This document shows positions 1 through 6,893 of a stretch of 11,307 bases of DNA, piece by piece. The DNA lies in assembly GCA_021800645.1 (NCBI GenBank), contig JAJYYT010000032.1, positions 1-11,307 of the forward strand, read 5' to 3'. Under the pieces are notes generated by a model. That model was not told where the DNA came from and searched no databases. It was given only the letters and a program-made list of their open reading frames with translations. This DNA comes from Actinomycetes bacterium (GTDB lineage Bacteria > Actinomycetota > Acidimicrobiia > Acidimicrobiales > RAAP-2). A program made the translations under genes and the position numbers. The stretch's first letter is position 1. Each line of letters opens with the position of its first letter.

Positions 1-98
1 GACGCATCCCCGGGAACCCCGGACGCATCCCCGGGAACCCCGGACGCATCCCCGGGAACCCCGGACGCATCCCCGGGAACCCCGGACGCATCCCCGGG
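1..98. repeat. 21-bp tandem array with CCCCGGG core, four full copies plus a partial fifth
   Basis: Units begin at 1, 22, 43, 64 and 85. Each starts GACGCATCCCCGGG and ends AACCCCG. The four full copies are identical; the fifth breaks off after the CCCCGGG core at 98. The array runs off the left edge, so its true copy number is unknown, and the contig probably ended here because the repeat could not be assembled through. There are no unique spacers between units, so it is not a CRISPR array. Degenerate CCCCGG and CCCGGG elements continue to about 132. It lies just beyond the 3' end of korB. Confidence 0.95.
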
Positions 99-133
99 CG
101 AATCGCTGGGCGGATCCCCGGTCGAGCCCGGGA

Positions 134-150
134 ACCGCCCCCGGGGCGGT
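134..150 (-). terminator. GC-only palindrome at the korB stop codon, possible terminator
   Basis: A 17-base perfect palindrome, ACCGCCCC-C-GGGGCGGT, has 8 paired positions around one central base. Its last base is the first base of the korB stop triplet read on the plus strand. A transcript of the minus-strand operon would form this GC-rich hairpin exactly at the end of korB. No U-tract follows, so it is not a classical intrinsic terminator, though U-less hairpins are often proposed as 3' ends in GC-rich actinobacteria. The symmetry is seen directly; the termination role is inferred. Confidence 0.4.
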
Positions 151-1199
151 CAGACGAAGCTCTTCTGCAACTCCTCCAACGCCGAGGCGCCCGGGCACAG
201 CCGCTCGAAGGGCACCGCGACGAGCGGCTCGGTCACGGTCTTGTTCAGCTCGTGCAAGTCCGGAGCTGCCTCGTTCACGTAGAAGAGGCCCGTCAGCACC
301 TCGTCGGGCGCCTTGTGTCGCTCCAGGTAGGCGATCGCCGAGGCGCGGTCGGTGGGGTCGTAGTCGGCGGGCAGCGAGCGGAACCGCAGGAGCGCGCCGG
401 AGTGCATGGAGACGGTGACGGCGCCGTCGTCGCTGCCGTTCGCGTGGATCCCGTCCTGGAAGAGGGTGAAGTCGTCGACCTGCACCTCGTGGTGGCGAGT
501 GAACAGGTAGCTCTTGGTCGAGCCCTCGTGGTCGTTGAACTGGACGCACGGCGAGATGACGTCGATGAGCGCGAAGCCTGTGTGCTCGAGACCGGCCTTG
601 ATGAGCGGGAGCAGGTGCTCCTTGTTCCCCGAGAACCCGCGGGCGACGAAGGTCGCGCCCAGGCTGAGACCGAGCATCACCGGGTCGATCGGAGGCAGCA
701 GGTTCGGCTCGCCGCGCTTGGAGGTCGAGTTCACGTCCGTCGAGGCCGAAAACTGGCCCTTGGTGAGGCCGTAGACGCCGTTGTTCTCGATCAGGTAGAG
801 CATGTTGACGTTGCGCCGGATCGCGTGGGCGAGATGGCCGATGCCGATCGACAGCGAGTCGCCGTCGCCGGAGACACCGATGTAGTGGAGCTTCCGGTTG
901 GCGGCGTTCGCGCCCGTCGCGATCGCCACCATGCGGCCGTGCACCGAGTTGAAGCCGTGCGCCCCTCGCACGAAGTAGGCCGGGGTCTTCGACGAGCAGC
1001 CGATCCCCGAGAGCTTCGAGATCATGTGCGGAGGGATCGCGAGCTCGAAGACGGCGCGAACGATGGTGGCGGTGACGGAGTCGTGGCCGCAGCCGGCGCA
1101 CAGCGTCGACATCGCCCCCTCGTAGTCGCGTACGGTGAGGCCGAGCTCGTTCCTCTCGAGCTCGACGAGGGGGATCAGCGGCTTGGTGATGGACGCCAT
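150..1199 (-). CDS. korB: 2-oxoacid:ferredoxin oxidoreductase, beta subunit (KorB type)
   Basis: Product of 349 residues. It is the thiamine-diphosphate and [4Fe-4S] subunit of a CoA-dependent 2-oxoacid:ferredoxin oxidoreductase, which oxidatively decarboxylates a 2-oxoacid (probably 2-oxoglutarate, giving succinyl-CoA) and reduces ferredoxin. Four cysteines sit where the family binds its cluster: C34 and C37 in CAGCGH, then C68 and C218. The ThDP/Mg motif runs from GDGD (111-114) to ENNGVYGLTKGQ (138-149). Length is normal for actinobacterial KorB. The ATG lies 6 bp beyond the korA stop, and a GGAGG sequence 11 bases upstream lies inside the korA 3' end, so the two are probably translationally coupled. 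Substrate choice between 2-oxoglutarate and other 2-oxoacids cannot be fixed by reading alone; similarity in layout to mycobacterial KorAB favours 2-oxoglutarate. Confidence 0.93.
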   Translation of the reverse strand: MASITKPLIPLVELERNELGLTVRDYEGAMSTLCAGCGHDSVTATIVRAVFELAIPPHMISKLSGIGCSSKTPAYFVRGAHGFNSVHGRMVAIATGANAANRKLHYIGVSGDGDSLSIGIGHLAHAIRRNVNMLYLIENNGVYGLTKGQFSASTDVNSTSKRGEPNLLPPIDPVMLGLSLGATFVARGFSGNKEHLLPLIKAGLEHTGFALIDVISPCVQFNDHEGSTKSYLFTRHHEVQVDDFTLFQDGIHANGSDDGAVTVSMHSGALLRFRSLPADYDPTDRASAIAYLERHKAPDEVLTGLFYVNEAAPDLHELNKTVTEPLVAVPFERLCPGASALEELQKSFV

Positions 1200-1205
1200 T
1201 GCCGG

Positions 1206-3065
1206 TCAGACCTCCAGCTGTGCGGTGATTCCTTCGACGACCTGGGAAGCGCTGAGAGGGAAGCCCCCGTAGACGAGGACCGAGCGCAGCTTGGCCGGCT
1301 CGACGCCGGTCTCGATGGTGAGGAGCGAGCGGAGCTGGGCGTCGCGGTTCTGCTCGACGACGAAGGTGAGCTCGTGGTCGTCGAGGAACGCTCGCACCTC
1401 GGGGGCGAAGGGAAAGCCGCGGATCCTGAGGAAGTCGAGCGGGAGCCCGGAGTCGGCGAGCAGGTCGAGCGCCTCGCGGACCGCCGGATCGCAGCTGCCG
1501 AGCGAGACGACGCCGATCGTCGCACCGTCGCGGCGTTCGACGACCGGCGGTGGCATGTGCGCAGCCGCCGCGGCGTGCTTCTTCGCCAGGCGGTCCACCA
1601 CCTCCTGGTACTCGCGGGGGAGCTCGGTGTAACCGCCGTACTTGTCGTGCCCCGATCCGCGGGTGAAGTAGGCGGCCTTCTCGCTCACCCCCGGAAGGGT
1701 GCGCGCGGCGACGTGGTCTTCGTCCTCGTCGGCGTAACGGAAGAACGATCCGAGGAGCTCGAGCTCCTTCTCGCCGAGGACGCGCCCGCGGTCTGGGACG
1801 TAGTTCTCGTCCCACTCGAGCTTGGGCACGACCCAGTCGTTCATCCCGATGTCCAAGTCGCTGAGCATGATCACGGGGGTCTGGAAGTGCTCGGCGAGGT
1901 CGAAGGCCTTGACCGCGAACTCGAAGCACTCCGCGGGGTTGGCGGGGAACAAGAGCAGGTGCTTCGTGTCGCCGTGCGAGGCGTAGGCACACAGCAGGAG
2001 GTCGCCCTGCTGGGTGCGGGTCGGCATTCCCGTCGAGGGACCCGCGCGCTCGACGTCGACGACGACCGCAGGGATCTCGGCGTAGTACGCGAGACCGAGG
2101 AGCTCGTTCATGAGGGAGATCCCCGGCCCCGACGTCGAGGTGAAGGCACGCGCGCCGGTCCAGTTCGCGCCGATCACCATCCCGAGCGCTGCGAGCTCGT
2201 CTTCTGCCTGGAGGATCAGGTAGTTGTTCCGGTACTGCACCTGGCCATCGGGACCCGGCTCGCCGACGGCTTCCCGCCGGTAACGGCGGCACAGCGCGGT
2301 GAAGTTGTCCATCACCGAGGTCGAAGGGGTGATCGGGTACCAGGCGGCGACCGTCGCGCCGGCGTAGAGGCATCCGAGCGCCGTCGCGGTGTTGCCGTCG
2401 ATCAGGATCTTTCCTGCGTTCTCGTCGATCGGTGCGAGGTGGAAGGGCAGTGGGCAGTCGAAGTGCTCGCACGCGTACTCGTAACCCAGACGCAGCGCGA
2501 GCTGGTTCGATTCGCGAAGCCGCGTGCTGCGCTGGAAGGTCTCGTCGAGAAGAGCAGAGACGATCTTCGGATCGATCGCGAGCAGCGCCACGACCGCGCC
2601 CGCATAGCAGATGTTCTTCATGAGCACACGTTCACGAGCCGCGGCGAAGTTCTGGGTGCACAGCGTCGTAAGCGGGACGCCGAGGTAGCCGAGGTCGGGA
2701 CGGACGAGTTCGGGGGAGAGCGGCCAGGTCGAGTCGTAGAGGACGTAGCCGCCGCTGCGGGCTTCGCGGACGTCGTCGGCATAGGTCTGCGCGTTCATCA
2801 TGACCACGAGGTCGTACTCGGTGGCGCGCGCAGTGTGGCCGGACTCGTTGACCCGGATCTCGTACCAGGTCGGCAGCCCCTGGATGTTCGAGGGGAAGAG
2901 GTTCTTCCCCGACACCGGGACCCCCATCCGGAAGATCGCCTTCATGAGCAGGGTGTTGGCGCTCGCGGACCCGGTGCCGTTGACGTTCGCGAGCTTGAGC
3001 GCGCAGTCGTTCACGCGCACGGCGGTGTCGTCCCGCGACGGGAGCGTGCGGGTCTCGGTCTTCAT
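1206..3065 (-). CDS. korA: 2-oxoacid:ferredoxin oxidoreductase, fused gamma-alpha subunit (KorA type)
   Basis: Product of 619 residues. Partner of KorB: the N-terminal gamma domain (about residues 10-195) binds CoA in the family, and the alpha part begins with a pyrimidine-binding domain (about 225-430), followed by a C-terminal domain (about 500-600). The pyrimidine domain shows YPITPSTSVMDNF near 242, TSTSGPGISLMNE near 310 and the highly conserved GPSTGMPTRTQQGDL near 345. The chosen ATG, starting MKTETRT, has an AAGGAAGG ribosome-binding site 3 bases upstream. An in-frame ATG 51 bases earlier would overlap the preceding gene and adds a non-conserved stretch (RRWPGADEQ), so it was rejected. 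It is the middle gene of the operon, 25 bp after the flavoprotein gene and 6 bp before korB. No broken motif was seen. Confidence 0.93.
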   Translation of the reverse strand: MKTETRTLPSRDDTAVRVNDCALKLANVNGTGSASANTLLMKAIFRMGVPVSGKNLFPSNIQGLPTWYEIRVNESGHTARATEYDLVVMMNAQTYADDVREARSGGYVLYDSTWPLSPELVRPDLGYLGVPLTTLCTQNFAAARERVLMKNICYAGAVVALLAIDPKIVSALLDETFQRSTRLRESNQLALRLGYEYACEHFDCPLPFHLAPIDENAGKILIDGNTATALGCLYAGATVAAWYPITPSTSVMDNFTALCRRYRREAVGEPGPDGQVQYRNNYLILQAEDELAALGMVIGANWTGARAFTSTSGPGISLMNELLGLAYYAEIPAVVVDVERAGPSTGMPTRTQQGDLLLCAYASHGDTKHLLLFPANPAECFEFAVKAFDLAEHFQTPVIMLSDLDIGMNDWVVPKLEWDENYVPDRGRVLGEKELELLGSFFRYADEDEDHVAARTLPGVSEKAAYFTRGSGHDKYGGYTELPREYQEVVDRLAKKHAAAAAHMPPPVVERRDGATIGVVSLGSCDPAVREALDLLADSGLPLDFLRIRGFPFAPEVRAFLDDHELTFVVEQNRDAQLRSLLTIETGVEPAKLRSVLVYGGFPLSASQVVEGITAQLEV

Positions 3066-3090
3066 GGTCCTTCCTTCGTCTCGGGCCTGC

Positions 3091-4878
3091 TCATCGGCTC
3101 CAGGCCACCGTCGCATCCTTCGCGTAGGGGATCTTGAGCTCGAAGCGCTCCATGTCCCACGCCGCGGTCGGGCAGCGTTCCGCGCACAGGCCGCAGTGCA
3201 CGCAGACGTTCTCGTCCTTCACCATCACCCGCCCGGTCTGAGGGAGGGGGGCCGAGACGTACAGCCCCTGCTCGGGGTTGGTCCGGGGCGCGGGCAGCCG
3301 CGAGGCCAGCTCGCCCTCGGACCCGTTGGCGGTGATGGTGAGGCAGCTCGCCGGGCAGACGTCGATGCAGGCGTCGCACTCGATGCACAGCGGTCCGCTG
3401 AAGACCGTCTGGATGTCGCAGTTCAAGCAGCGCTGCACCTCGCGCGCGGTCTGCTCGGCGGAGAAGCCGAGCTCGACCTCCAAGTTCAAGGCGGAGAAGC
3501 GACGGGACAGCTCGACGTGGTCCATCTGCTGCCGCCCCGCGGGATTGAAGTCGTTCGCGTAGCTCCATTGGCTGATCCCCATCTTCTGGCTGATGAGGTT
3601 CATCCCGAACGGCGGCCGCTGGTCGACCGGCACGCCCTGGCAGTGATTGTGGATCGAGATGGCTGCTTCGTGCGCGTGGGCGACGGCCCAGATGATGTTC
3701 TTCGGCCCGAACGCCGAGTCGCCGCCGAAGAAGACGCCCGGAAGCGTGGACTCCATCGTCTTCTCGTCGACGATCGGGAGGTCCCACTCGCCGAAACGGA
3801 GACCGAGGTCTCGCTCGATCCAGGGGAAGGCGTTCTCCTGGCCGATCGCCAGGATCACGTCGTCGCAGGGGAGCACGACGGTGTCGACGACGCGCGAGTG
3901 GGCCGCCGGCTCGTCCCACTCGAGGATCTCGAACTCCATGCCGGTCAGCTTCCCGTTCTCGACGACGAAGCGCTTGGGCGAGTGGTTCACGAGGATCTCC
4001 ACGCCCTCCTCCTCGGCGTCCTCGAGCTCCCAAGGCGAGGCCTTGAAGAAGCCGCGTGGGCGCCGCGCCATCACCTTGATGTCCTTGCCGCCGAGGCGCC
4101 GGGACGAGCGGCAGCAGTCCATCGCCGTGTTGCCCACCCCGATGATGAGGACGCGCTCGCCGATCGAGGTGGTGTGCCCGAAGGCGATCGACTCCAGCCA
4201 ATCGATCCCGATGTGGATGTGCGTCTCGCCGGTCTCGTCCCTCCGGCCCGGAAGCTCGAGCTCCTTGCCGCGCGGAGCCCCGCTGCCGACGAAGACCGCG
4301 TCGTACCCCTCTGCGAGGAGCGCTCGGAGGCTCGTGACCCGCGTGCCGTAGCGGATGTCGACGCCCATGTCGATGATGACCTGGGTCTCCTCGTCGAGCA
4401 CCGACGCGGGGAGTCGGAATGCCGGGATGTTCGTGCGCATCAGCCCGCCGGCGGTCTCGTGCTGCTCGAAGATCGTCACCGCATAGCCGAGCGGCAGGAG
4501 GTCGTTCGCGACGGTGAGGGAGGCCGGCCCCGCCCCGACGCACGCGATCCGCTTGCCGTTCTTCTCGGCCGGGGCACGGGGCAGGCGGTCTGCGACGTCG
4601 CCGCGCAGATCGGCGGCGACGCGCTTGAGCCGGCAGATCGCGACCGCCTCGCCGTCCACTCGGGTCCGGCGGCACGCGGGCTCGCAGGGGCGGTCGCAGG
4701 TGCGGCCCAGGATCGCCGGGAAGACGTTCGACTCCCGGTTGAGCAGGTAGGCGTCGTCGTAGCGGCCCTGGGCGATCAGGCGGATGTACTCGGGGACGTT
4801 CGTGTGCGCGGGGCAGGCCCACTGGCAGTCCACCACGCGGTGGTAGTACGTCGGGTCGGCGACGTCCGTCGGATCCAC
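3091..4878 (-). CDS. GltD-like FAD/NAD(P)-binding oxidoreductase with two C-terminal [4Fe-4S] motifs
   Basis: Product of 595 residues with a GTG start; AAAGGG stands 7 bases upstream. The N-terminus matches the iron-sulfur helical domain of glutamate synthase small subunits (C18, C22, C61, C65, C69). An FAD dinucleotide fold follows (GAGPAS, 115-120; E139 ends the second strand). A second fold, GVGNTAMD (247-254), is followed by ARRPRGF, whose arginines suggest NADP(H). FGGDSAFGP (384-392) is the second FAD contact. The C-terminus has two ferredoxin motifs: C498, C501, C504, C508 and C559, C562, C565, C569. An additional CLNC pair lies at 484-487. No gltB-like large subunit is nearby and the gene leads the korAB operon, so it probably moves electrons between KorAB, ferredoxin and NADP(H) rather than making glutamate. 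From memory, Azoarcus/Thauera 2-oxoglutarate:NADP+ oxidoreductases carry a comparable flavin subunit (KorC). The role here is inferred. Confidence 0.88.
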   Translation of the reverse strand: MDPTDVADPTYYHRVVDCQWACPAHTNVPEYIRLIAQGRYDDAYLLNRESNVFPAILGRTCDRPCEPACRRTRVDGEAVAICRLKRVAADLRGDVADRLPRAPAEKNGKRIACVGAGPASLTVANDLLPLGYAVTIFEQHETAGGLMRTNIPAFRLPASVLDEETQVIIDMGVDIRYGTRVTSLRALLAEGYDAVFVGSGAPRGKELELPGRRDETGETHIHIGIDWLESIAFGHTTSIGERVLIIGVGNTAMDCCRSSRRLGGKDIKVMARRPRGFFKASPWELEDAEEEGVEILVNHSPKRFVVENGKLTGMEFEILEWDEPAAHSRVVDTVVLPCDDVILAIGQENAFPWIERDLGLRFGEWDLPIVDEKTMESTLPGVFFGGDSAFGPKNIIWAVAHAHEAAISIHNHCQGVPVDQRPPFGMNLISQKMGISQWSYANDFNPAGRQQMDHVELSRRFSALNLEVELGFSAEQTAREVQRCLNCDIQTVFSGPLCIECDACIDVCPASCLTITANGSEGELASRLPAPRTNPEQGLYVSAPLPQTGRVMVKDENVCVHCGLCAERCPTAAWDMERFELKIPYAKDATVAWSR

Positions 4879-4904
4879 GAGGCAGCCCTTTCTGGCATCG
4901 TCCA

Positions 4905-4922
4905 GCTCGACGGGTGTCGAGC
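4905..4922 (-). promoter_or_regulatory. 7-bp stem / 4-base loop inverted repeat in the leader of the kor operon
   Basis: GCTCGAC and GTCGAGC flank GGGT, giving a perfect 7-bp stem. The element ends 26 bp before the GTG start of the flavoprotein gene and 13 bp before its AAAGGG ribosome-binding site. Outer TCCA and TGGA (4901-4904 and 4927-4930) could extend it with a one-sided bulge. It may be an operator or an mRNA hairpin in the leader. The symmetry is seen directly; any function is inferred. Confidence 0.45.
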
Positions 4923-4946
4923 GGTGTGGACGTTGACTGGTCTAGC

Positions 4947-4958
4947 GCATGATCATGC
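4947..4958. promoter_or_regulatory. perfect 12-bp palindrome in the divergent spacer, candidate operator
   Basis: GCATGATCATGC is perfectly symmetric and lies in the most AT-containing part of the spacer between the kor operon and the malic enzyme gene, 69 bp from one start and 134 bp from the other. A TTGACT hexamer (4933-4938, plus strand) nearby resembles a -35 box, but I found no convincing -10 at a normal distance. The position suits a regulator acting on one or both units. No known regulator site was recognised. Confidence 0.4.
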
Positions 4959-4960
4959 CT

Positions 4961-5047
4961 TGTCCGCGCGTGCTGGGGGCGCTCGGCGACGGCCGTTCCT
5001 CCAGCCATCCGGTCGTGGCCCTGTCCGCGCGTGCTCGGGGGGCTCGC
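4961..5047. repeat. two-copy imperfect direct repeat, period 61 bp, in the malic enzyme leader
   Basis: TGTCCGCGCGTGCT occurs at 4961-4974 and again at 5022-5035. Each copy continues into a G-run and GCTCG, so about 26 bases align with a few mismatches. Both copies stand in the 130 bp before the malic enzyme start. The sequence between them is unrelated. It could be a pair of regulator sites or a leftover of tandem duplication; the sequence does not decide between these. Confidence 0.6.
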
Positions 5048-5091
5048 CGGAAGGCCTGACCGGGGTCGCCCCCCTGGGTAGGGTGGCGGGC

Positions 5092-6780
5092 GTGGCGCAC
5101 CTGCCTCCTGTCGGGACGGTCGAGACCAAGTTGCGGGGCCGCCAGCTCCTCGCCGACGCACGGCTCAGCCACGGGGTGGGCTTCACCCGCGAGGAGCGGC
5201 GAGCCTTCGGCCTGGTCGGCCTGCTCCCTCCTGCGGTGCTCAGCCTCGACCTGCAGGCGGCGCGCGCGTACCGGCAGTTCTGCGCGCAGCCGAGCGATCT
5301 CGCGAAGAACGTCTTCCTCGCCCTGCTGCGCGAGCGGATCGAGGTCCTGTACTTCCGGCTGCTCCAGGACCACCTCGCCGAGATGCTGCCGATCGTCTAC
5401 ACGCCGACCGTCGGGGAAGCGATCCAGCACTTCAGCGCGGAGTTCCGCGGCACCCGCGGCGTCTACCTGTCGGTCGACCACCCCGAGGACGTCGAGGACT
5501 CGCTGCGAGCGAGTGAGCTCGGCCCGGACGACGTGGACGTCATCGTCGCGACCGACGGCGAGGCCATCCTCGGGATCGGGGACTGGGGTGTGGGCGGGAT
5601 CGCCATCTCGATCGGGAAGCTCTCGGTGTACACCGCGGCGGGGGGGATCGATCCCAACCGCGCCCTGCCCGTCGTCCTCGACGTCGGCACGAACCGCAAG
5701 AGCCTCCTCGACGACCCGCTCTACCTGGGCAACCGGCACCCGCGCGTGGACGCTGCCACCTACGACGCCTTCGTGGACTCCTACGTGCAGGCCGTGAGGC
5801 GCCTGTTCCCCCACGCGCTGCTGCACTGGGAGGACCTCGGCGCGGCCAACGCGCACCGCGTGCTCTCCCGTTACCAGGACCAGTGCTCGACCTTCAACGA
5901 CGACGTGCAGGGGACCGGGGCCGTGGTCCTGGCCGCGGTGCTGTCCGCGCTGCGCGCGGCCGGCGGACGTCTTCGGGACCAGCGGGTCGTGATCCACGGA
6001 GCCGGCACGGCAGGCATCGGCATCGCCGAGCAGCTCGCCGCCGCGATCGAAGAGGACGGGGCGACGGACGGCCGCAGCGCGATCTGGGCGTTGTCGAGCC
6101 GGGGCCTGCTGCGCTCCTCCACAGCGCAGCTGCGCGACTTCCAGCGGCCGTTCGCTCGCGCCAACGAGGAGGTGGCGGGCTTCGCCAGGGACCGGGACGG
6201 TCGGATCGGCCTCGCCGAGGTCGTCCGGCAGGTCCGCCCGACGGTCCTCGTCGGCACCTCCGGACAGCCCCGGAGCTTCGGCGAAGAGGTCGTCCGGGCG
6301 ATGGCGGCGCACTGCGAGCGCCCGATCGTCATGCCGCTTTCGAACCCGACCTCCCTGTCGGAGGCCGATCCAGGCGACGTCCTCGCGTGGACGGAGGGTC
6401 GGGCGCTCGTGGCGACCGGCAGCCCGTTCCCGCCCGTCACGATCGGCGGGGAGACCTTCGACGTCGCCCAGGCCAACAACGCGCTCGTCTTCCCGGGTCT
6501 CGGGCTCGGCGCGATCGTCGCCCGGGCGTCCCGGGTGACGCCGGGGATGCTGCGTGCCGCCGCCGAGGCGATCGCCGAGCAGGTCGACGCCACGCGCCCA
6601 GGGGCGTCGATCCTCCCCCCGGTCGACACCCTCCGCCAGACCTCTGCGGCCGTCGCGGCCGCCGTGGCCCGCGCGGCCGTGAAGGACGGCGTCGCCCGCC
6701 GGGACGAGGGGACGTTCCACGACGCGGTGGTAGAGGCGATGTGGCAGCCCGTCTACCGGCCTCTCCGCCCTGCGGACTGA
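5092..6780 (+). CDS. malic enzyme, NAD-type SfcA/MaeA family
   Basis: Product of 562 residues, close to the roughly 565 of E. coli MaeA. It oxidatively decarboxylates L-malate to pyruvate and CO2, reducing NAD+ or NADP+ in the cytoplasm. Visible motifs: LPIVYTPTVGEA (99-110) with the catalytic tyrosine Y103; GKLSVY (175-180) with the catalytic lysine K175; WEDLG (246-250) with metal ligands E247 and D248; FNDDVQGT (268-275) with D271; the dinucleotide motif GAGTAGIG (303-310); and SNPTS in the C-terminal half. The GTG start has AGGGTGG 5 bases upstream. An in-frame GTG nine bases earlier is possible. The reading frame stays open far upstream, but that part is antisense to the kor operon and has no malic enzyme homology. 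At the end of the second Rossmann strand the usual aspartate is S335, so cofactor preference is uncertain. It is transcribed divergently from the kor operon. Confidence 0.93.
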   Translation: MAHLPPVGTVETKLRGRQLLADARLSHGVGFTREERRAFGLVGLLPPAVLSLDLQAARAYRQFCAQPSDLAKNVFLALLRERIEVLYFRLLQDHLAEMLPIVYTPTVGEAIQHFSAEFRGTRGVYLSVDHPEDVEDSLRASELGPDDVDVIVATDGEAILGIGDWGVGGIAISIGKLSVYTAAGGIDPNRALPVVLDVGTNRKSLLDDPLYLGNRHPRVDAATYDAFVDSYVQAVRRLFPHALLHWEDLGAANAHRVLSRYQDQCSTFNDDVQGTGAVVLAAVLSALRAAGGRLRDQRVVIHGAGTAGIGIAEQLAAAIEEDGATDGRSAIWALSSRGLLRSSTAQLRDFQRPFARANEEVAGFARDRDGRIGLAEVVRQVRPTVLVGTSGQPRSFGEEVVRAMAAHCERPIVMPLSNPTSLSEADPGDVLAWTEGRALVATGSPFPPVTIGGETFDVAQANNALVFPGLGLGAIVARASRVTPGMLRAAAEAIAEQVDATRPGASILPPVDTLRQTSAAVAAAVARAAVKDGVARRDEGTFHDAVVEAMWQPVYRPLRPAD

Positions 6781-6787
6781 TCCCGAG

Positions 6788-6861
6788 CCCCGGGCCCGAC
6801 TCGCCCTGCCCCGGGCCCGACTCGCCCTGCCCCGGGCCCGACTCGCCCTGCCCCGGACCCT
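6788..6861. repeat. 21-bp tandem array with CCCCGGG core, three copies plus a partial fourth
   Basis: Identical units start at 6788, 6809 and 6830. Each begins CCCCGGGCCCGACTCG and ends CCCTG. The partial fourth copy from 6851 diverges after CCCCGG. The array fills the space directly after the malic enzyme stop codon, between two convergent genes. Its unit length and CCCCGGG core match the array at the left edge, although the rest of the unit differs. There are no spacers, so it is not CRISPR. Confidence 0.95.
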
Positions 6862-6893
6862 GATCCCAGATCCCCGACCCCCGGGGTCCGGGG
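6851..6893. terminator. 10-bp perfect inverted repeat between convergent genes, possible bidirectional terminator
   Basis: CCCCGGACCC (6851-6860) pairs perfectly with GGGTCCGGGG (6884-6893) across a 23-base loop. The right arm abuts the stop codon of the SNF2 gene, and the left arm is the degenerate last copy of the tandem array. A smaller palindrome, GACCCC-C-GGGGTC (6876-6888), overlaps the right arm and offers an alternative fold. Lying between two convergent genes, it suits termination from both sides, but there is no T-tract. Function is inferred. Confidence 0.5.

Noticed and set aside
1..98. CRISPR array
   Set aside because: The 21-bp units abut with no unique spacers and no cas genes are present. 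The same holds for the arrays at 6788 and 10432.
3066..3116. Longer korA start at 3116
   Set aside because: It would overlap the preceding gene and adds non-conserved residues. The ATG at 3065 has an excellent ribosome-binding site.
252..3137. Long plus-strand open frame opposite korB and korA
   Set aside because: It is antisense to two clearly recognised genes, very rich in Arg, Val, Glu and Asp, with no recognisable motif. Such shadows are expected in very GC-rich DNA.
3091..4878. Glutamate synthase small subunit (gltD)
   Set aside because: The N-terminal two thirds resemble GltD, but two extra C-terminal [4Fe-4S] motifs, the absence of gltB and the korAB operon argue for a different electron-transfer role.
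2800..5091. Upstream extension of the malic enzyme frame, suggesting a giant fusion protein
   Set aside because: The extension is antisense to the kor operon and has no homology I recognise. A GTG with a ribosome-binding site at 5092 gives the family's normal length.
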